Notes: generated from the sequence alone by a model not told the origin. A DNA stretch of 64,000 nt from Candidatus Pantoea soli (GCF_007833795.1 NZ_CP032704.1:1-64000); one strand, 5' to 3'; counted from the stretch's first letter, positions 26,997 through 35,970 are shown. Made by a program: numbers and translations.

Positions 26997-27398
26997 ATGA
27001 ATGATGAAAATTCAGCTAAGCGTAACCGGGTTAACCTTACTATCCCTTTTTCACTGCTGGAAAAGATTGATGCGCACGTCGAAAAAAAACTGGAAGACGG
27101 TGAATCCCGTGATACGGCTAACAGATCAGCGTTCGTAATGGAAATGTTTAAACTCGGTTTACGAGTGCATGAAAACAAAATCAACAAGGATGCTTCAGAA
27201 AAAACGCTTGATCAGAAGCTGGAATTAATTGCCAAAAACGCGCTCATGAATGGATTCATTATCGACGCCATTTTCGGCATCATGAAGGAAACGGTTGATA
27301 CTTCTAAAGTCGTCAGGAACGAAATGCTTCTTGATCCAGACTGGCCTAAAGAGATGAAGGAAAGAGTTGCCGGTAAATTACTGGAGTACTTTAAATAA
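26997..27398 (+). CDS. traM: TraM-like relaxosome DNA-binding protein
   Basis: 133 residues. The N-terminal half is a ribbon-helix-helix type region (RVNLTIPFSLLEKIDAHVEKK) followed by NRSAFVMEMFKLGLRVHENKI, close in pattern to the MLLELGLRVYEAQ helix of F TraM. The C-terminal half is helical, as in the TraM tetramerisation domain. It binds sites beside oriT and docks the relaxosome to the coupling protein TraD. First gene after oriT, as in F. Overall identity to F TraM looks low. Confidence 0.75.
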   Translation: MNDENSAKRNRVNLTIPFSLLEKIDAHVEKKLEDGESRDTANRSAFVMEMFKLGLRVHENKINKDASEKTLDQKLELIAKNALMNGFIIDAIFGIMKETVDTSKVVRNEMLLDPDWPKEMKERVAGKLLEYFK

Positions 27399-27406
27399 TT
27401 AATGCC

Positions 27407-27440
27407 AGCCTGATCTATCTGCGAATACATCAGGCTTCTT
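27407..27440. terminator. Terminator between traM and the convergent HTH gene
   Basis: AGCCTGAT (27407-27414) and ATCAGGCT (27429-27436) pair around a 14-base loop. It lies between two converging genes and has a short CTTCTT tail on the + side. Confidence 0.6.
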
Positions 27441-27442
27441 AT

Positions 27443-28771
27443 TCAGGAGTCACCCTGCTCGTCTTTTCCATTGTCATCCTGCCTCAGTGCATCGGTTTCT
27501 CTTTTTAGCGCATCACGAATATAACGTCGTAGCGTCAGTGCATTAATTCCGTATTGTGTATAAACCTGCTTTCTTGTATGGCCGTCTCGTAAGACAGCAT
27601 TAACTGCCTGATCGCGGTCGCGTTTAGATAGCACGTTACGGTTATCATACTTGACGCGCTTTTCCTTAATTTCAGGAGAGTCTTTCTTTTTGCTCCATGC
27701 GCGTTTAACCGTTGCAACCGTCACACCCAGTATATCGGCGGTTTGCTGTAGCGTTTTACCCTGCACGCGCAATCGTACCGCATAGTCTTTTAATTCTTCA
27801 GATATAACCCTGTAATCTTCATGCGTGCCAACGTACTTAATAAGCGTGTCGTTCGTGATGCTGTATTCAGTCAGAATATGCTTTCTGAGTATGCCCTGGC
27901 TTAACTTTACTTTTATCACCTCAACATTTTCTGGTGTCAGTTTTCTCTCATGCTCCCGAGGGATGATTTTCTGTCCGTCACGATCGGCTATTTTTTTAAC
28001 GGCGTGATAGATGACTGCGCGAGATACTCTGCAGGTCTGCTCAATTTCTTCTATCGTCATTTTCGGCTCGGCATGATACATGCGTGCAATCAGTTCCCAC
28101 TGCTTCCAGCGGTAATCCATTGCAGAGCTTCCCTTGCGCTTTTTTATCAGCTTGTAGACGTAAGATTCAGAACAGTTTTGTTCTTCACATATATCCTTTA
28201 CGCGCCAGCCCAGCATCACACGCTCCATCACTTTATCTGCATCGGGCCCGTTTTTTTCTTCCAACACCTGTTTTGGTGGATTTAATTTTTTAGCGGATGT
28301 TGTGGGTTTTGTACCGACCGGGGCGGTTTTGATTTTTGAGTGAGTTATTTCCCCGGGCTCAGTAAATATTGCCTTTTCGAGACTGTTCTTTATTTTTCTG
28401 GCGTGCCACAGGTTCACGCCGGGACGGGGGAGGGGGGCCAGGAAATCCGCATTAACCATTATCCATGCAGCCGGGTCGGCTACGTCTGAATATTGTCTCA
28501 ACTGTGTGAGTGACCGTTCGGCCGCCGCCTGCAGCTGCCTGGCCGGGACGCGATTTTTAATAAAAGCGAGCAGTGGAATGGTCACGAGCTGGCAGGCATA
28601 AAAGCGGGTTTCTCTGAAGCTAACCTCAAACCAGCCCGGGTCACGCATGTAATGAAGGAGGGCATCGTTAAGCAACTCAGATAAGACAACCTCATGCTTT
28701 GTCCTAAAAACCTCGGATGAAAAGCCCGCCGGATCGGCGATCAGAAAAACCAAATCGGCAGCATCAGACAT
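27443..28771 (-). CDS. Multi-HTH DNA-binding protein in the traJ/traY position
   Basis: 442 residues. I count five helix-turn-helix motifs: near 187-211 (VKDICEEQNCSESYVYKLIK), 237-261, 291-314, 337-360 (LQQTADILGVTVATVKRAW) and 396-419 (RKQVYTQYGINALTLRRYIR). Residues 1-135 form a separate domain with no known motif, followed by a Lys/Pro linker. F has traJ and traY here, on the opposite strand; neither is present. The protein is divergently placed from traA and is the obvious candidate regulator of the tra promoter, though this is inference. It is far larger than TraJ and unrelated in sequence as far as I can see. Confidence 0.7.
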   Translation of the reverse strand: MSDAADLVFLIADPAGFSSEVFRTKHEVVLSELLNDALLHYMRDPGWFEVSFRETRFYACQLVTIPLLAFIKNRVPARQLQAAAERSLTQLRQYSDVADPAAWIMVNADFLAPLPRPGVNLWHARKIKNSLEKAIFTEPGEITHSKIKTAPVGTKPTTSAKKLNPPKQVLEEKNGPDADKVMERVMLGWRVKDICEEQNCSESYVYKLIKKRKGSSAMDYRWKQWELIARMYHAEPKMTIEEIEQTCRVSRAVIYHAVKKIADRDGQKIIPREHERKLTPENVEVIKVKLSQGILRKHILTEYSITNDTLIKYVGTHEDYRVISEELKDYAVRLRVQGKTLQQTADILGVTVATVKRAWSKKKDSPEIKEKRVKYDNRNVLSKRDRDQAVNAVLRDGHTRKQVYTQYGINALTLRRYIRDALKRETDALRQDDNGKDEQGDS

Positions 28772-29054
28772 TATTTTTCTTTTCCAGTCAGTCAGTTAGT
28801 GAGATGAGCGAAAATACTAACCATAGCGATAAATGAAATTGATCAGTAAGATCAATAACTTATATTGAAGTGTGTGATCCAGGAGCGTAAAAAAACGTCA
28901 GCCAGTAAGGAAAACGTAAGTTTCTGTTACCAGACCACAAATATGTAAAGGAGGCGTTACCAGTAAGCTTGTAATTTGACTTAAGACCATACAGGCAGTG
29001 AAAGACGATAGTTCAACCAACTAACCATTATATCCCTAACTGAGGAAAATTCCT
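28772..29054 (+). promoter_or_regulatory. Divergent control region between the HTH gene and traA
   Basis: It holds a perfect inverted repeat TTGATC-agtaa-GATCAA (28839-28855) close to the HTH gene, and two direct GTTACCAG copies (28926 and 28956, 30 bases apart). The GTTACC core is shared with the sites at oriT. A TTGACT (28976-28981) lacks a well-spaced -10, so the traA promoter may need an activator. Ribosome site GAGGA precedes traA. No traY-like ORF was found here. Confidence 0.55.
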
Positions 29055-29384
29055 ATGAAGGGCACTCTCTCTTCGTGTGTAAATTACTGCCGTAAGGCAG
29101 GGGCGGTAGCGTGGAGCAAAGCAAACAAACCTGCTCTGTTCACTGGAATGGCGATCCTGGCAGCTGCTGCTATGCCAGCCCACGCGGAAGACCTTTTCGC
29201 AAACGGGAAAACTACGATTAACGATACGTTCGGATCTGGAAGTACAGTTGTATGGATTCTGTATATCCTCGAAATCATCGCTGCCGTGTTTACCTATGTG
29301 AAAACCAAGAACCTGGCCATGTTTGGCGGCATCGCCGCAGTCATGGTGTTTATCAACGTTGCCTTCGGCATCATCCCGTCTTAA
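29055..29384 (+). CDS. traA: F-type pilin precursor
   Basis: 109 residues. A long 44-residue leader ends MPAHA, giving a mature pilin of 65 residues starting EDLFANG. The mature part has two membrane helices (VVWILYILEIIAAVFTYV and LAMFGGIAAVMVFINVAFGI) with a short basic turn KTKNL between. This matches the F TraA layout (about 121 residues, 70 mature). In F, insertion needs TraQ and the N-terminus is acetylated by TraX; neither gene is seen here. Confidence 0.92.
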   Translation: MKGTLSSCVNYCRKAGAVAWSKANKPALFTGMAILAAAAMPAHAEDLFANGKTTINDTFGSGSTVVWILYILEIIAAVFTYVKTKNLAMFGGIAAVMVFINVAFGIIPS

Positions 29385-29393
29385 CGCGCGCTA

Positions 29394-29690
29394 ATGGGTA
29401 AACGTGACCGGTATACCTTTGCGGCTACGTTTTCCGAGCAAAAGCGGTTCGTGGGGCTGCCACCTGATGAGTTCTGCCTGTACGTGCCACTGGCACTGCT
29501 GGCTATCTTCCTCAACATGTGGATTTTCGGCCCCACGCTCTTAGCCGCCGTGGTTGGAATTCGTCATCTCAAGAAAGGCCGCGGTTCTCAGTATCTTCTC
29601 AACCTGGCGTACTGGTGCCTGCCTACATCAGTGATGCGCTTCTTTATCAGCATCCTGCCTGACAGCTACAAACGGCACTGGGTCGCCTGA
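29394..29690 (+). CDS. traL: Pilus assembly membrane protein TraL
   Basis: 98 residues, in the F order after the pilin. Characteristic hydrophobic centre (YVPLALLAIFLNMWIFGPTL) and C-terminal half rich in aromatic residues (YLLNLAYWCLPTSVMRFFI). VirB3-like, inner membrane. It lies ten bases after traA. Confidence 0.88.
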   Translation: MGKRDRYTFAATFSEQKRFVGLPPDEFCLYVPLALLAIFLNMWIFGPTLLAAVVGIRHLKKGRGSQYLLNLAYWCLPTSVMRFFISILPDSYKRHWVA

Positions 29691-29708
29691 CCCCCCTCCG
29701 GAGACAAC

Positions 29709-30281
29709 ATGGAATTAAAGCTGCGTTCGGCGGGAAACCGCAATATGGCCGTGGCTATTCTGGTGCTGCTCGTTATCACAATCCTCGCGCTGGCGCTTAG
29801 CTGGCGCATTTACGGCGATAACCGGGCGCTGATGAATCAGCTCGTTAATAACCGACAGACCATTGTTATTCCCTACGGCGCGGATACGCCGTTCAGTTTT
29901 ACCGGCGAGCGCGGCGACGCCCGCTACCTGCGCCTGATGGCGCTGGCGTGGATGAACCTGCGCCTCAACATTTCCGACAGCAACGCAGACGCCAGCCACG
30001 AAATGCTGCTGGCAGGTGCCTGCGACGGCGCAGAGAAGTCCCTGAAGGGCGTGCTGGCGGACGAAGCCTCACGCGTGAAGGGTAACAGCGGCGGCTCGGT
30101 GTTCTACCCGAAAGACGTCAGCGTATGGCCGGATAAGGGCATCGTTGATGTGTCAGGCGATCTGCAGCTGAGCTACGGACTGCACGACGCGAGCCCGGTG
30201 AAGAAGCACTACCGCCTGCGCACCGATACCCGAAACAACCGTCTCTGCTGGAGCGCTTTCCTGGAGGTTCCCGATGCGTAA
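29709..30281 (+). CDS. traE: Mating-channel protein TraE (VirB5/VirB8 position, VirB8-like)
   Basis: 190 residues, close to the F length of about 188. One N-terminal membrane segment (MAVAILVLLVITILALALSW) leads to a periplasmic domain with the TraE-type text RYLRLMALAWMNLRLNISDS. Part of the inner-membrane/periplasmic core. GGAG precedes the start. It overlaps traK by eight bases. Confidence 0.9.
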   Translation: MELKLRSAGNRNMAVAILVLLVITILALALSWRIYGDNRALMNQLVNNRQTIVIPYGADTPFSFTGERGDARYLRLMALAWMNLRLNISDSNADASHEMLLAGACDGAEKSLKGVLADEASRVKGNSGGSVFYPKDVSVWPDKGIVDVSGDLQLSYGLHDASPVKKHYRLRTDTRNNRLCWSAFLEVPDA

Positions 30282-30999
30282 ATCCCTGCTACTCAGCGCC
30301 GTAGCGCTGCTGACGGCGTTTGGCGCCCGCGCCGAACAGCTGACGCTCAACCCCGGCGCGCGCGTCAGCGCGGCGGTGAGCAACACCAACCCGAACTACC
30401 TGCGTGTGAACGATGACCGCATCCTCAGCGTGCAGGCGGCGCAGGGCGTGCTGAGCGCCAAATCCCCGACGCCAGAAGGCGCGGTTGTGTTTTCCACCCT
30501 GACCGACAAGCCGTTCACCATGTTCGTGCAGACCGCATCCGGCTTTGCCTTCTCGGTGCAGGCGACCCCGGGCAGGCGCGCCGGCCTGAGCCTGACGGTG
30601 GATAACCGCGAGGTGAAGGGCACGGAGGAGGCGCGGGAGTACGAGCAGAAGCAGGACACATACAGCGCGCTTATCAGCGGCCTGGTGGGAAGGTTCATCA
30701 CCAACCGCAAGCCGACAGGCTACGTGCTGAGTAAAAACACCGACGTGCCGGTGAGCGAGTCGGTGAAAAGCGCCTTTGCACTGCGACCGGTGACAGCCTG
30801 GCAGGGCGACCGGGTCCGCATCGTGCGTACCGATATTACCAGCCTCTCCTCGCAGCGTATTCGCCTGAGCGAACGCTATTTCTGGAGCCTGGGCGTAATG
30901 GCGGTGGCGTTTCATCCGCAGCTTGACGTGCTGGAGCCGGGCGCAAAAGTCTCTGTCGTGACGGTGTTCCGCACGAAAGGAGGCCCGGATGAACCTTAA
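30274..30999 (+). CDS. traK: Secretin-like core protein TraK
   Basis: 241 residues with a signal peptide (LLLSAVALLTAFGARA). Beta-rich body with the TraK pattern NPNYLRVNDDRILSVQA and DKPFTMFVQTASGFAFSVQA. VirB9-like, forms the outer core with TraV and TraB. It overlaps traE and traB at its ends. Confidence 0.9.
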   Translation: MRKSLLLSAVALLTAFGARAEQLTLNPGARVSAAVSNTNPNYLRVNDDRILSVQAAQGVLSAKSPTPEGAVVFSTLTDKPFTMFVQTASGFAFSVQATPGRRAGLSLTVDNREVKGTEEAREYEQKQDTYSALISGLVGRFITNRKPTGYVLSKNTDVPVSESVKSAFALRPVTAWQGDRVRIVRTDITSLSSQRIRLSERYFWSLGVMAVAFHPQLDVLEPGAKVSVVTVFRTKGGPDEP

Positions 31000-32350
31000 C
31001 AGCCTGGTCCGCAGCAAACAGCGCCGGCTGTTTGCCATCATTCTGGCCGCTGCTGCCGTGATTATCGGCGGCCTGTACCTGGCTAACAGGGGCGTGTCCG
31101 GCCATTCAGTAAAAAAAGCTGATAAGCCCGACAGTGTTGCCGCCGAACCGGATCTGACCGGCGGCGGGGTGGTGAATACGTTTGACGGCTCGGGACAGGG
31201 CTCACTGCTGGTCAGCGCACAGAACCGCGAGAAAGAAGCGCGGGAACAGCTCGCCTCCATGCAGAAAGACTTCAAGTCACTAAGGGACCAGATGTCTGAC
31301 GTGATGAACAACAACAAGTCCCTGCAGCAGAATGTATCTGACCTGATGGAGCAGCTGAAAAACCAGCAGGATAAGTCAAAGACCGCGCCGTCCGGCCAGC
31401 AGGGCGCGAGCGCAGGCTACACGCCACCGCGCACGGAATACTCCTTTGCCCCCGCACCGGTGCAGACGGGTCAGATCGACAACCAGACGTTTGACTACTC
31501 GCAGTTTGAGCCGAAAGCGAAAGACACCTCGTTCTGGGTGCCGACCGGCACGTTCTCTGACGCCATCGTGATCGAGGGGGCCGACGCCAACGCCTCGGTG
31601 CGCGGCGAGAACAACCTTGTGCCGATGCAGTTCAAGCTCAAGGGAAAAGCGCACCTGCCTGGCAACAACAAATTCGACCGCTTTGATAACTGCTTCGTAA
31701 CGGCCGCAGCCTATGGCGACATCTCCAGCGAGCGGGCCATCGTTCAGCTGCAGCGCCTGTCCTGCATCATCGACGGCAAGCACATCGATCAGGCGGTGAA
31801 AGGGCACGTCGCCTTTTACGGCAAGAACGGCATCAAGGGCGTGCCGGTGATGCGCAACGGCAAAATTCTGGGACTGGCCTTTACTGCCGGTGCGCTGGGC
31901 GGGCTGGGACAGAGCGCCTCGCAGGTTGGCCAGACGGTAACCGGCATCGGCGCAACCAGCACGGTCAGCGGCGGAGACGTGGCGCGCGGCGCCATCGGCG
32001 GTGGCGTGGGCAAGGCGGCGGACAAGCTGGCCGACTACTACATCGAGCGGGCCGAGCAGTATCACCCGATTATCCCGATCGGCGCGGCGAATCGCGTAGA
32101 GGTGGTGTTTATCGAAGGCTTCCGCGCGAAGTTCATTGAAGATGAAGAAGCCGCGAAGCTCGCGAAAGAGCAGCAGCGCTCGGGCGGGCAGCAGCCGGAC
32201 ACGCAAACACGGGAACAGGGCAACAGCGGCCTGCCGCCGGATCTCGTGGGCAAACTCGGCGACGCCACCCGCCTCAATATGAATGACTTCGTCACCCCGA
32301 CTAACGGCGGACAGGCGAGGGGCACGACCCCGCAGGGCGTGGCGCAATGA
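30989..32350 (+). CDS. traB: Core channel protein TraB (VirB10-like)
   Basis: 453 residues. A cytoplasmic start and one membrane segment (LFAIILAAAAVIIGGLYLA) lead into a coiled coil near residues 75-120. The VirB10/TrbI-type beta domain follows (FDYSQFEPKAKDTSFWVPTG, FVTAAAYGDISSERAIVQLQ). It spans from inner membrane to outer core. Its stop overlaps the next start as ATGA. Confidence 0.92.
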   Translation: MNLNSLVRSKQRRLFAIILAAAAVIIGGLYLANRGVSGHSVKKADKPDSVAAEPDLTGGGVVNTFDGSGQGSLLVSAQNREKEAREQLASMQKDFKSLRDQMSDVMNNNKSLQQNVSDLMEQLKNQQDKSKTAPSGQQGASAGYTPPRTEYSFAPAPVQTGQIDNQTFDYSQFEPKAKDTSFWVPTGTFSDAIVIEGADANASVRGENNLVPMQFKLKGKAHLPGNNKFDRFDNCFVTAAAYGDISSERAIVQLQRLSCIIDGKHIDQAVKGHVAFYGKNGIKGVPVMRNGKILGLAFTAGALGGLGQSASQVGQTVTGIGATSTVSGGDVARGAIGGGVGKAADKLADYYIERAEQYHPIIPIGAANRVEVVFIEGFRAKFIEDEEAAKLAKEQQRSGGQQPDTQTREQGNSGLPPDLVGKLGDATRLNMNDFVTPTNGGQARGTTPQGVAQ

Positions 32351-32688
32351 CGGCTGAAAAAATCCGGCTTCGTCACGCTGAGCACTGCGGCTGGATGGTT
32401 TTTACCGAAAGGACGGTGAGCTGCTTCGGTCGCGAGGCCGACGCGCGCATTCCGGGTCTGCAGGCGCTGGGGTTTGGCGTGAAGAAGCTCTACTGCAAGC
32501 CCGGCCTCATCCCGGACGACGGCTACGTTGCCCTGTTCGGGGAAACGCTGCGCCGCCTGCTGGAAGTTGCTCCCGGTGACGCCTTTGCCCTGAATATGCT
32601 GTCACGGCTCGGGACCCACGGGAAAAACGGCGACCTCTTTATCGACTTTACCGAAATTTCTGATCTCAACGGAGAGCCCCATGATTAA
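32347..32688 (+). CDS. Unknown protein encoded between traB and traV, 113 residues
   Basis: I do not recognise it; it is not F TraP, TrbD or TrbG by any visible feature. Soluble, no signal peptide, with RLRHAEHCGWMVFTERTVSC and GFGVKKLYCKPGLIPDDGYV. It is coupled on both sides: the start overlaps the traB stop (ATGA) and the last eight bases overlap traV. Such tight packing argues for a transfer-related role. Confidence 0.65.
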   Translation: MTAEKIRLRHAEHCGWMVFTERTVSCFGREADARIPGLQALGFGVKKLYCKPGLIPDDGYVALFGETLRRLLEVAPGDAFALNMLSRLGTHGKNGDLFIDFTEISDLNGEPHD

Positions 32689-33232
32689 GTCACATGCTTT
32701 ATCCGTCTGCGCGCTGGCGCTGGTTCTGAGCGGCTGCGCGGGCATGAACAGCGACTTTGAGTTCGACAAACCCGCTAAAGACTCCGGGGTCTGGATGTCG
32801 CAGGCCGACGATATGTCCGCCGGCAGCAGCGGTAACGCCCCGTCAGCGTCTGCGCCGAACGGCTTCACCGGCGCGGGCATTCGCCTGGACGACTACCGCC
32901 TGATCGACACCGGCACCATCCGGCTGGACCCGCAGACCGACGCGCAGGCGGGTCGCGGCGGCCTGAGCGAGGGCATCCCGGTGCGCGTGGCGTCATCCGG
33001 CGAGGTACGCCCGTTTACACGCGAAAACGGCGTGCTGCGCACGACAGCAAACCAGACTGCATATTGCAGCGCGGCGCACTGCTTCCCGGAGCCGGCCGCC
33101 GCGTTCCGGCGCCCTGACGGCGTGGCGCGCATCTGGATAGCGCCGTACGTCTCCCCCGACAACAACGTCCATATGGGCGAGGTCATCTACAGCGTCTCCA
33201 GTCACGGCGACTGGAACGGCATTCTGATGTGA
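32681..33232 (+). CDS. traV: Outer-membrane lipoprotein TraV (VirB7-like)
   Basis: 183 residues with a lipobox (ALVLSGC, cysteine near residue 19) followed by GMNSDFEFDKPAKDSGVWM, as in TraV. Two further cysteines lie in AYCSAAHCF, a pair typical of TraV. It anchors the core complex to the outer membrane. Confidence 0.9.
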   Translation: MIKSHALSVCALALVLSGCAGMNSDFEFDKPAKDSGVWMSQADDMSAGSSGNAPSASAPNGFTGAGIRLDDYRLIDTGTIRLDPQTDAQAGRGGLSEGIPVRVASSGEVRPFTRENGVLRTTANQTAYCSAAHCFPEPAAAFRRPDGVARIWIAPYVSPDNNVHMGEVIYSVSSHGDWNGILM

Positions 33233-33239
33233 GGTCCGC

Positions 33240-35846
33240 ATGAAATTTCTGAAAGGCTTCCGCTTTGATCCACTTAACGTGGTGGAGACGGTGGCGGGCA
33301 TTCTGGACGAGCGGGACACCACGAACGAGACGCGCCAGAAGCTGCAGGACATGGACTACCCGCACATCCGCGACCTGCTGCCTTACCGGGACTATGACAG
33401 CGAAAGTCAGATCTGGGTGAACAAGGAGTCGGTGGGCTTCGTGATCGAGTCACAGCCGCTGATTGGCGCCAACGAGAAGCTGGCCGAAAGCCTGGAGTAT
33501 CTGCTGCGCGACGTTGCTCCCCGCGACGTTCCGCTGCAGGTGATGCTGGTTTCTTCCCGGGCGGTGAAAGAGCAGGTTGAGCATGGCCTGAAAAACTTCG
33601 CCTGGAAAGGGCACCGGGCGGACGAGTGTAACGACGTCACCGCCCGCTTTTACCTGAATGGGGCGCGCTACACCTACAGCAACGGCCTTGACCATCCGCT
33701 GACCCTGCGCGACTACCGGCTGTTTTTTGTCTGGGGCATGCCGGTTAAAAACCTCTCTGAGACCGACCTGATCCGCGTACGTGACGTACGGCGCAACCTG
33801 CTGAACGCACTCAATGCCGCTGACATCTGGTCTGAGGCCATCGGCGTCAGCGAGTTCAGCAGCGTGTTGCGCGAGTTCTTTAACCACGATCCGGCGCGGC
33901 TTGAGCGCTACGACAGCGAATACGATCCGGCGGCTGACCTCAGCACGCAGTTCGTGGACCGCACCACCTCCTGGCGGGTGAAGCCCTCGCATATCCGCAT
34001 CGAGGGCAGCGACAGAGACAGTAAGCCATTTGCCGCGCGAATGGTTAACCTGAACCTCGACAACAATCCCCAGGAACATTACCTGTGGCAGAACGGCAAT
34101 ATTTTTCAGGATCTGATGTCGCCGACCAACGGCATTCCCTGCCCGTTTATCTGCACGATGGTGCTGACGACCGAAGAGCAGATGAAAAGCCAGGGCGAGG
34201 CGAACAGCCGCTTTCTCGCGCTGGATTCGCGCGTGAACACCAGTTACGCCAAGTACATTCCGTCAACGACGCGCCAGCACGCCGAGTGGAAAGACGCCCG
34301 CGCGCGGCTGCTGTCCAATCAGACGTCGCTCACGAGCTACTTCTACGGCATTACGCTGTTCTGCCCGGACGACGATGACCTGACGTCCCGCTACACCGAA
34401 AAGACGCGTAATGCCTTCGCCGCGCAGGGGCTGCGCTTCGTGCGCGCCGACTTTATGCAGCTGCGCAACCTGCTGGCCACGCTGCCGTTTGCGATGGTGA
34501 ACAAAAAGCTGCGCGCCGACTGCCGCAAGACCGGCGGCATTCAGCGCTCGGAGTCATTTCACGCGGTGAACCTGATGCCGGTCATAGGCGACAACAAGCT
34601 GTGCGCCTCGGGCATTCTCATCCCGAGCTACCGCAACCAGGTCGCCTTTATCGACGTGTTTGACGAGAGCCTGCCGAATACCAACTTTAACTGGTTTATG
34701 TCCGGCACCTCCGGCGCCGGCAAGTCGGTACTGGCGAACTCGATTGCGCGCTCGGTGCTGGACAAGGGCGGGACGGTGGCGGTGCAGGACATCGGGGACT
34801 CCTACAAGGCGGCCTGCAGCAGCCTCGGCGGCACCTACATTAACGGTGACTCGCTGCGCTTTAACCCGTTTGCGAACGTTACGGATATTACGCTTGCCGC
34901 CGAGCGCATCCGCGATCAGCTGTGCATTCTGGCGAGCCCCAACGGCCTGCTGGACGAGGTGCACGAATCGCTGATTCTGGAGGCCATTACCGAGTCCTGG
35001 CCTCATTATCAGCAGGACATGCGTATTGACCACGTCATTGAGTATCTCAAAAAGCAGCAGGGCGCGATTACCCGTGAGCATTCCTCGCTGATTGGCGGGC
35101 GCATTGACGAAATCACCACGCTGCTCGGCAAGTACAGCATCACAGGCATCTACGGGAAGTTCTTTAACTCCTCTGAGCCGACCCTGAAGCCTGACCTGCA
35201 GTTCGTGGTCACCGAGCTGGGCGACCTGCGCAAGCAGCAGGACCTGCTGTCGGCCATTCTCTTCACCATCATGATCTGGAACGAGAACATGATGTACACC
35301 ACGCCGCGCAGCATGCGGAAGATGAACATCATCGACGAGGGCTGGAAGCTGCTGGGCGGATCGAGCACCAAGATTAAAGACTTCATCGAGGAGGGTTACC
35401 GCACCGCCCGCCGTCACAACGGCTCCTACGGTACGGTGACCCAGGCGATACGCGATAAAAACCTGTCCACGGCGGCGCTTGCGGCCTACGACAACAGCTC
35501 GTTCAAGTTTACCTGTATGCAGGACGCCAAATCGTTCACCACCTTCCAGAAGGAGGAGCCGCACGCCTTCAGCGAGCTGGAGTGGGAGATGATCAGGAAG
35601 TTTCCGCCGGCGAAAAAGGCGCGCTACAGCTCGTTCCTGCTGAGCGTGGGCGAATTCTCCAGTTTCCACCGCCTCATTCTCGATCCGCTGAGCGACGGGC
35701 TGTTTTCTTCCAAAGGCGAGGACTTTACCTACCGCGAGAAACGCCTGCGCGAGGGCGCGGACATCAAGGACATCCTGTTTGAGATGGCCGATAACGACGC
35801 GCACAAGCGCGACATCATCCATATGCTGCGGGAGATGCAACTTTGA
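33240..35846 (+). CDS. traC: Transfer ATPase TraC (VirB4-like)
   Basis: 868 residues, close to the F TraC length of about 875. Walker A is GTSGAGKSV near residue 490 and Walker B is MNIIDEGWKLL near 700. It powers pilus assembly from the cytoplasmic face. A TTG-started small ORF overlaps its stop. Confidence 0.95.
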   Translation: MKFLKGFRFDPLNVVETVAGILDERDTTNETRQKLQDMDYPHIRDLLPYRDYDSESQIWVNKESVGFVIESQPLIGANEKLAESLEYLLRDVAPRDVPLQVMLVSSRAVKEQVEHGLKNFAWKGHRADECNDVTARFYLNGARYTYSNGLDHPLTLRDYRLFFVWGMPVKNLSETDLIRVRDVRRNLLNALNAADIWSEAIGVSEFSSVLREFFNHDPARLERYDSEYDPAADLSTQFVDRTTSWRVKPSHIRIEGSDRDSKPFAARMVNLNLDNNPQEHYLWQNGNIFQDLMSPTNGIPCPFICTMVLTTEEQMKSQGEANSRFLALDSRVNTSYAKYIPSTTRQHAEWKDARARLLSNQTSLTSYFYGITLFCPDDDDLTSRYTEKTRNAFAAQGLRFVRADFMQLRNLLATLPFAMVNKKLRADCRKTGGIQRSESFHAVNLMPVIGDNKLCASGILIPSYRNQVAFIDVFDESLPNTNFNWFMSGTSGAGKSVLANSIARSVLDKGGTVAVQDIGDSYKAACSSLGGTYINGDSLRFNPFANVTDITLAAERIRDQLCILASPNGLLDEVHESLILEAITESWPHYQQDMRIDHVIEYLKKQQGAITREHSSLIGGRIDEITTLLGKYSITGIYGKFFNSSEPTLKPDLQFVVTELGDLRKQQDLLSAILFTIMIWNENMMYTTPRSMRKMNIIDEGWKLLGGSSTKIKDFIEEGYRTARRHNGSYGTVTQAIRDKNLSTAALAAYDNSSFKFTCMQDAKSFTTFQKEEPHAFSELEWEMIRKFPPAKKARYSSFLLSVGEFSSFHRLILDPLSDGLFSSKGEDFTYREKRLREGADIKDILFEMADNDAHKRDIIHMLREMQL

Positions 35847-35923
35847 ACCCTAAGCTATTGAAATTCATGGTTATTTATTTTGTCATGGTGGGCACTGTCC
35901 TCCTGTTGCACTACCTGGACTGA
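35843..35923 (+). CDS. Possible 26-residue membrane peptide between traC and trbI
   Basis: TTG 35843 overlaps the traC stop. GGGAG (35830-35834) is eight bases upstream. The product is one membrane segment (LLKFMVIYFVMVGTVLLLHY) with a basic start and acidic end, an orientation signal for N-terminus inside. Translational coupling and good spacing support it. It is too short for gene finders and I know no homologue. Confidence 0.4.
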   Translation: MNPKLLKFMVIYFVMVGTVLLLHYLD

Positions 35924-35970
35924 CCAGGCGAGGAACCCATCTCCACCTATCCCCTGCAAAGGAGTCAGAA

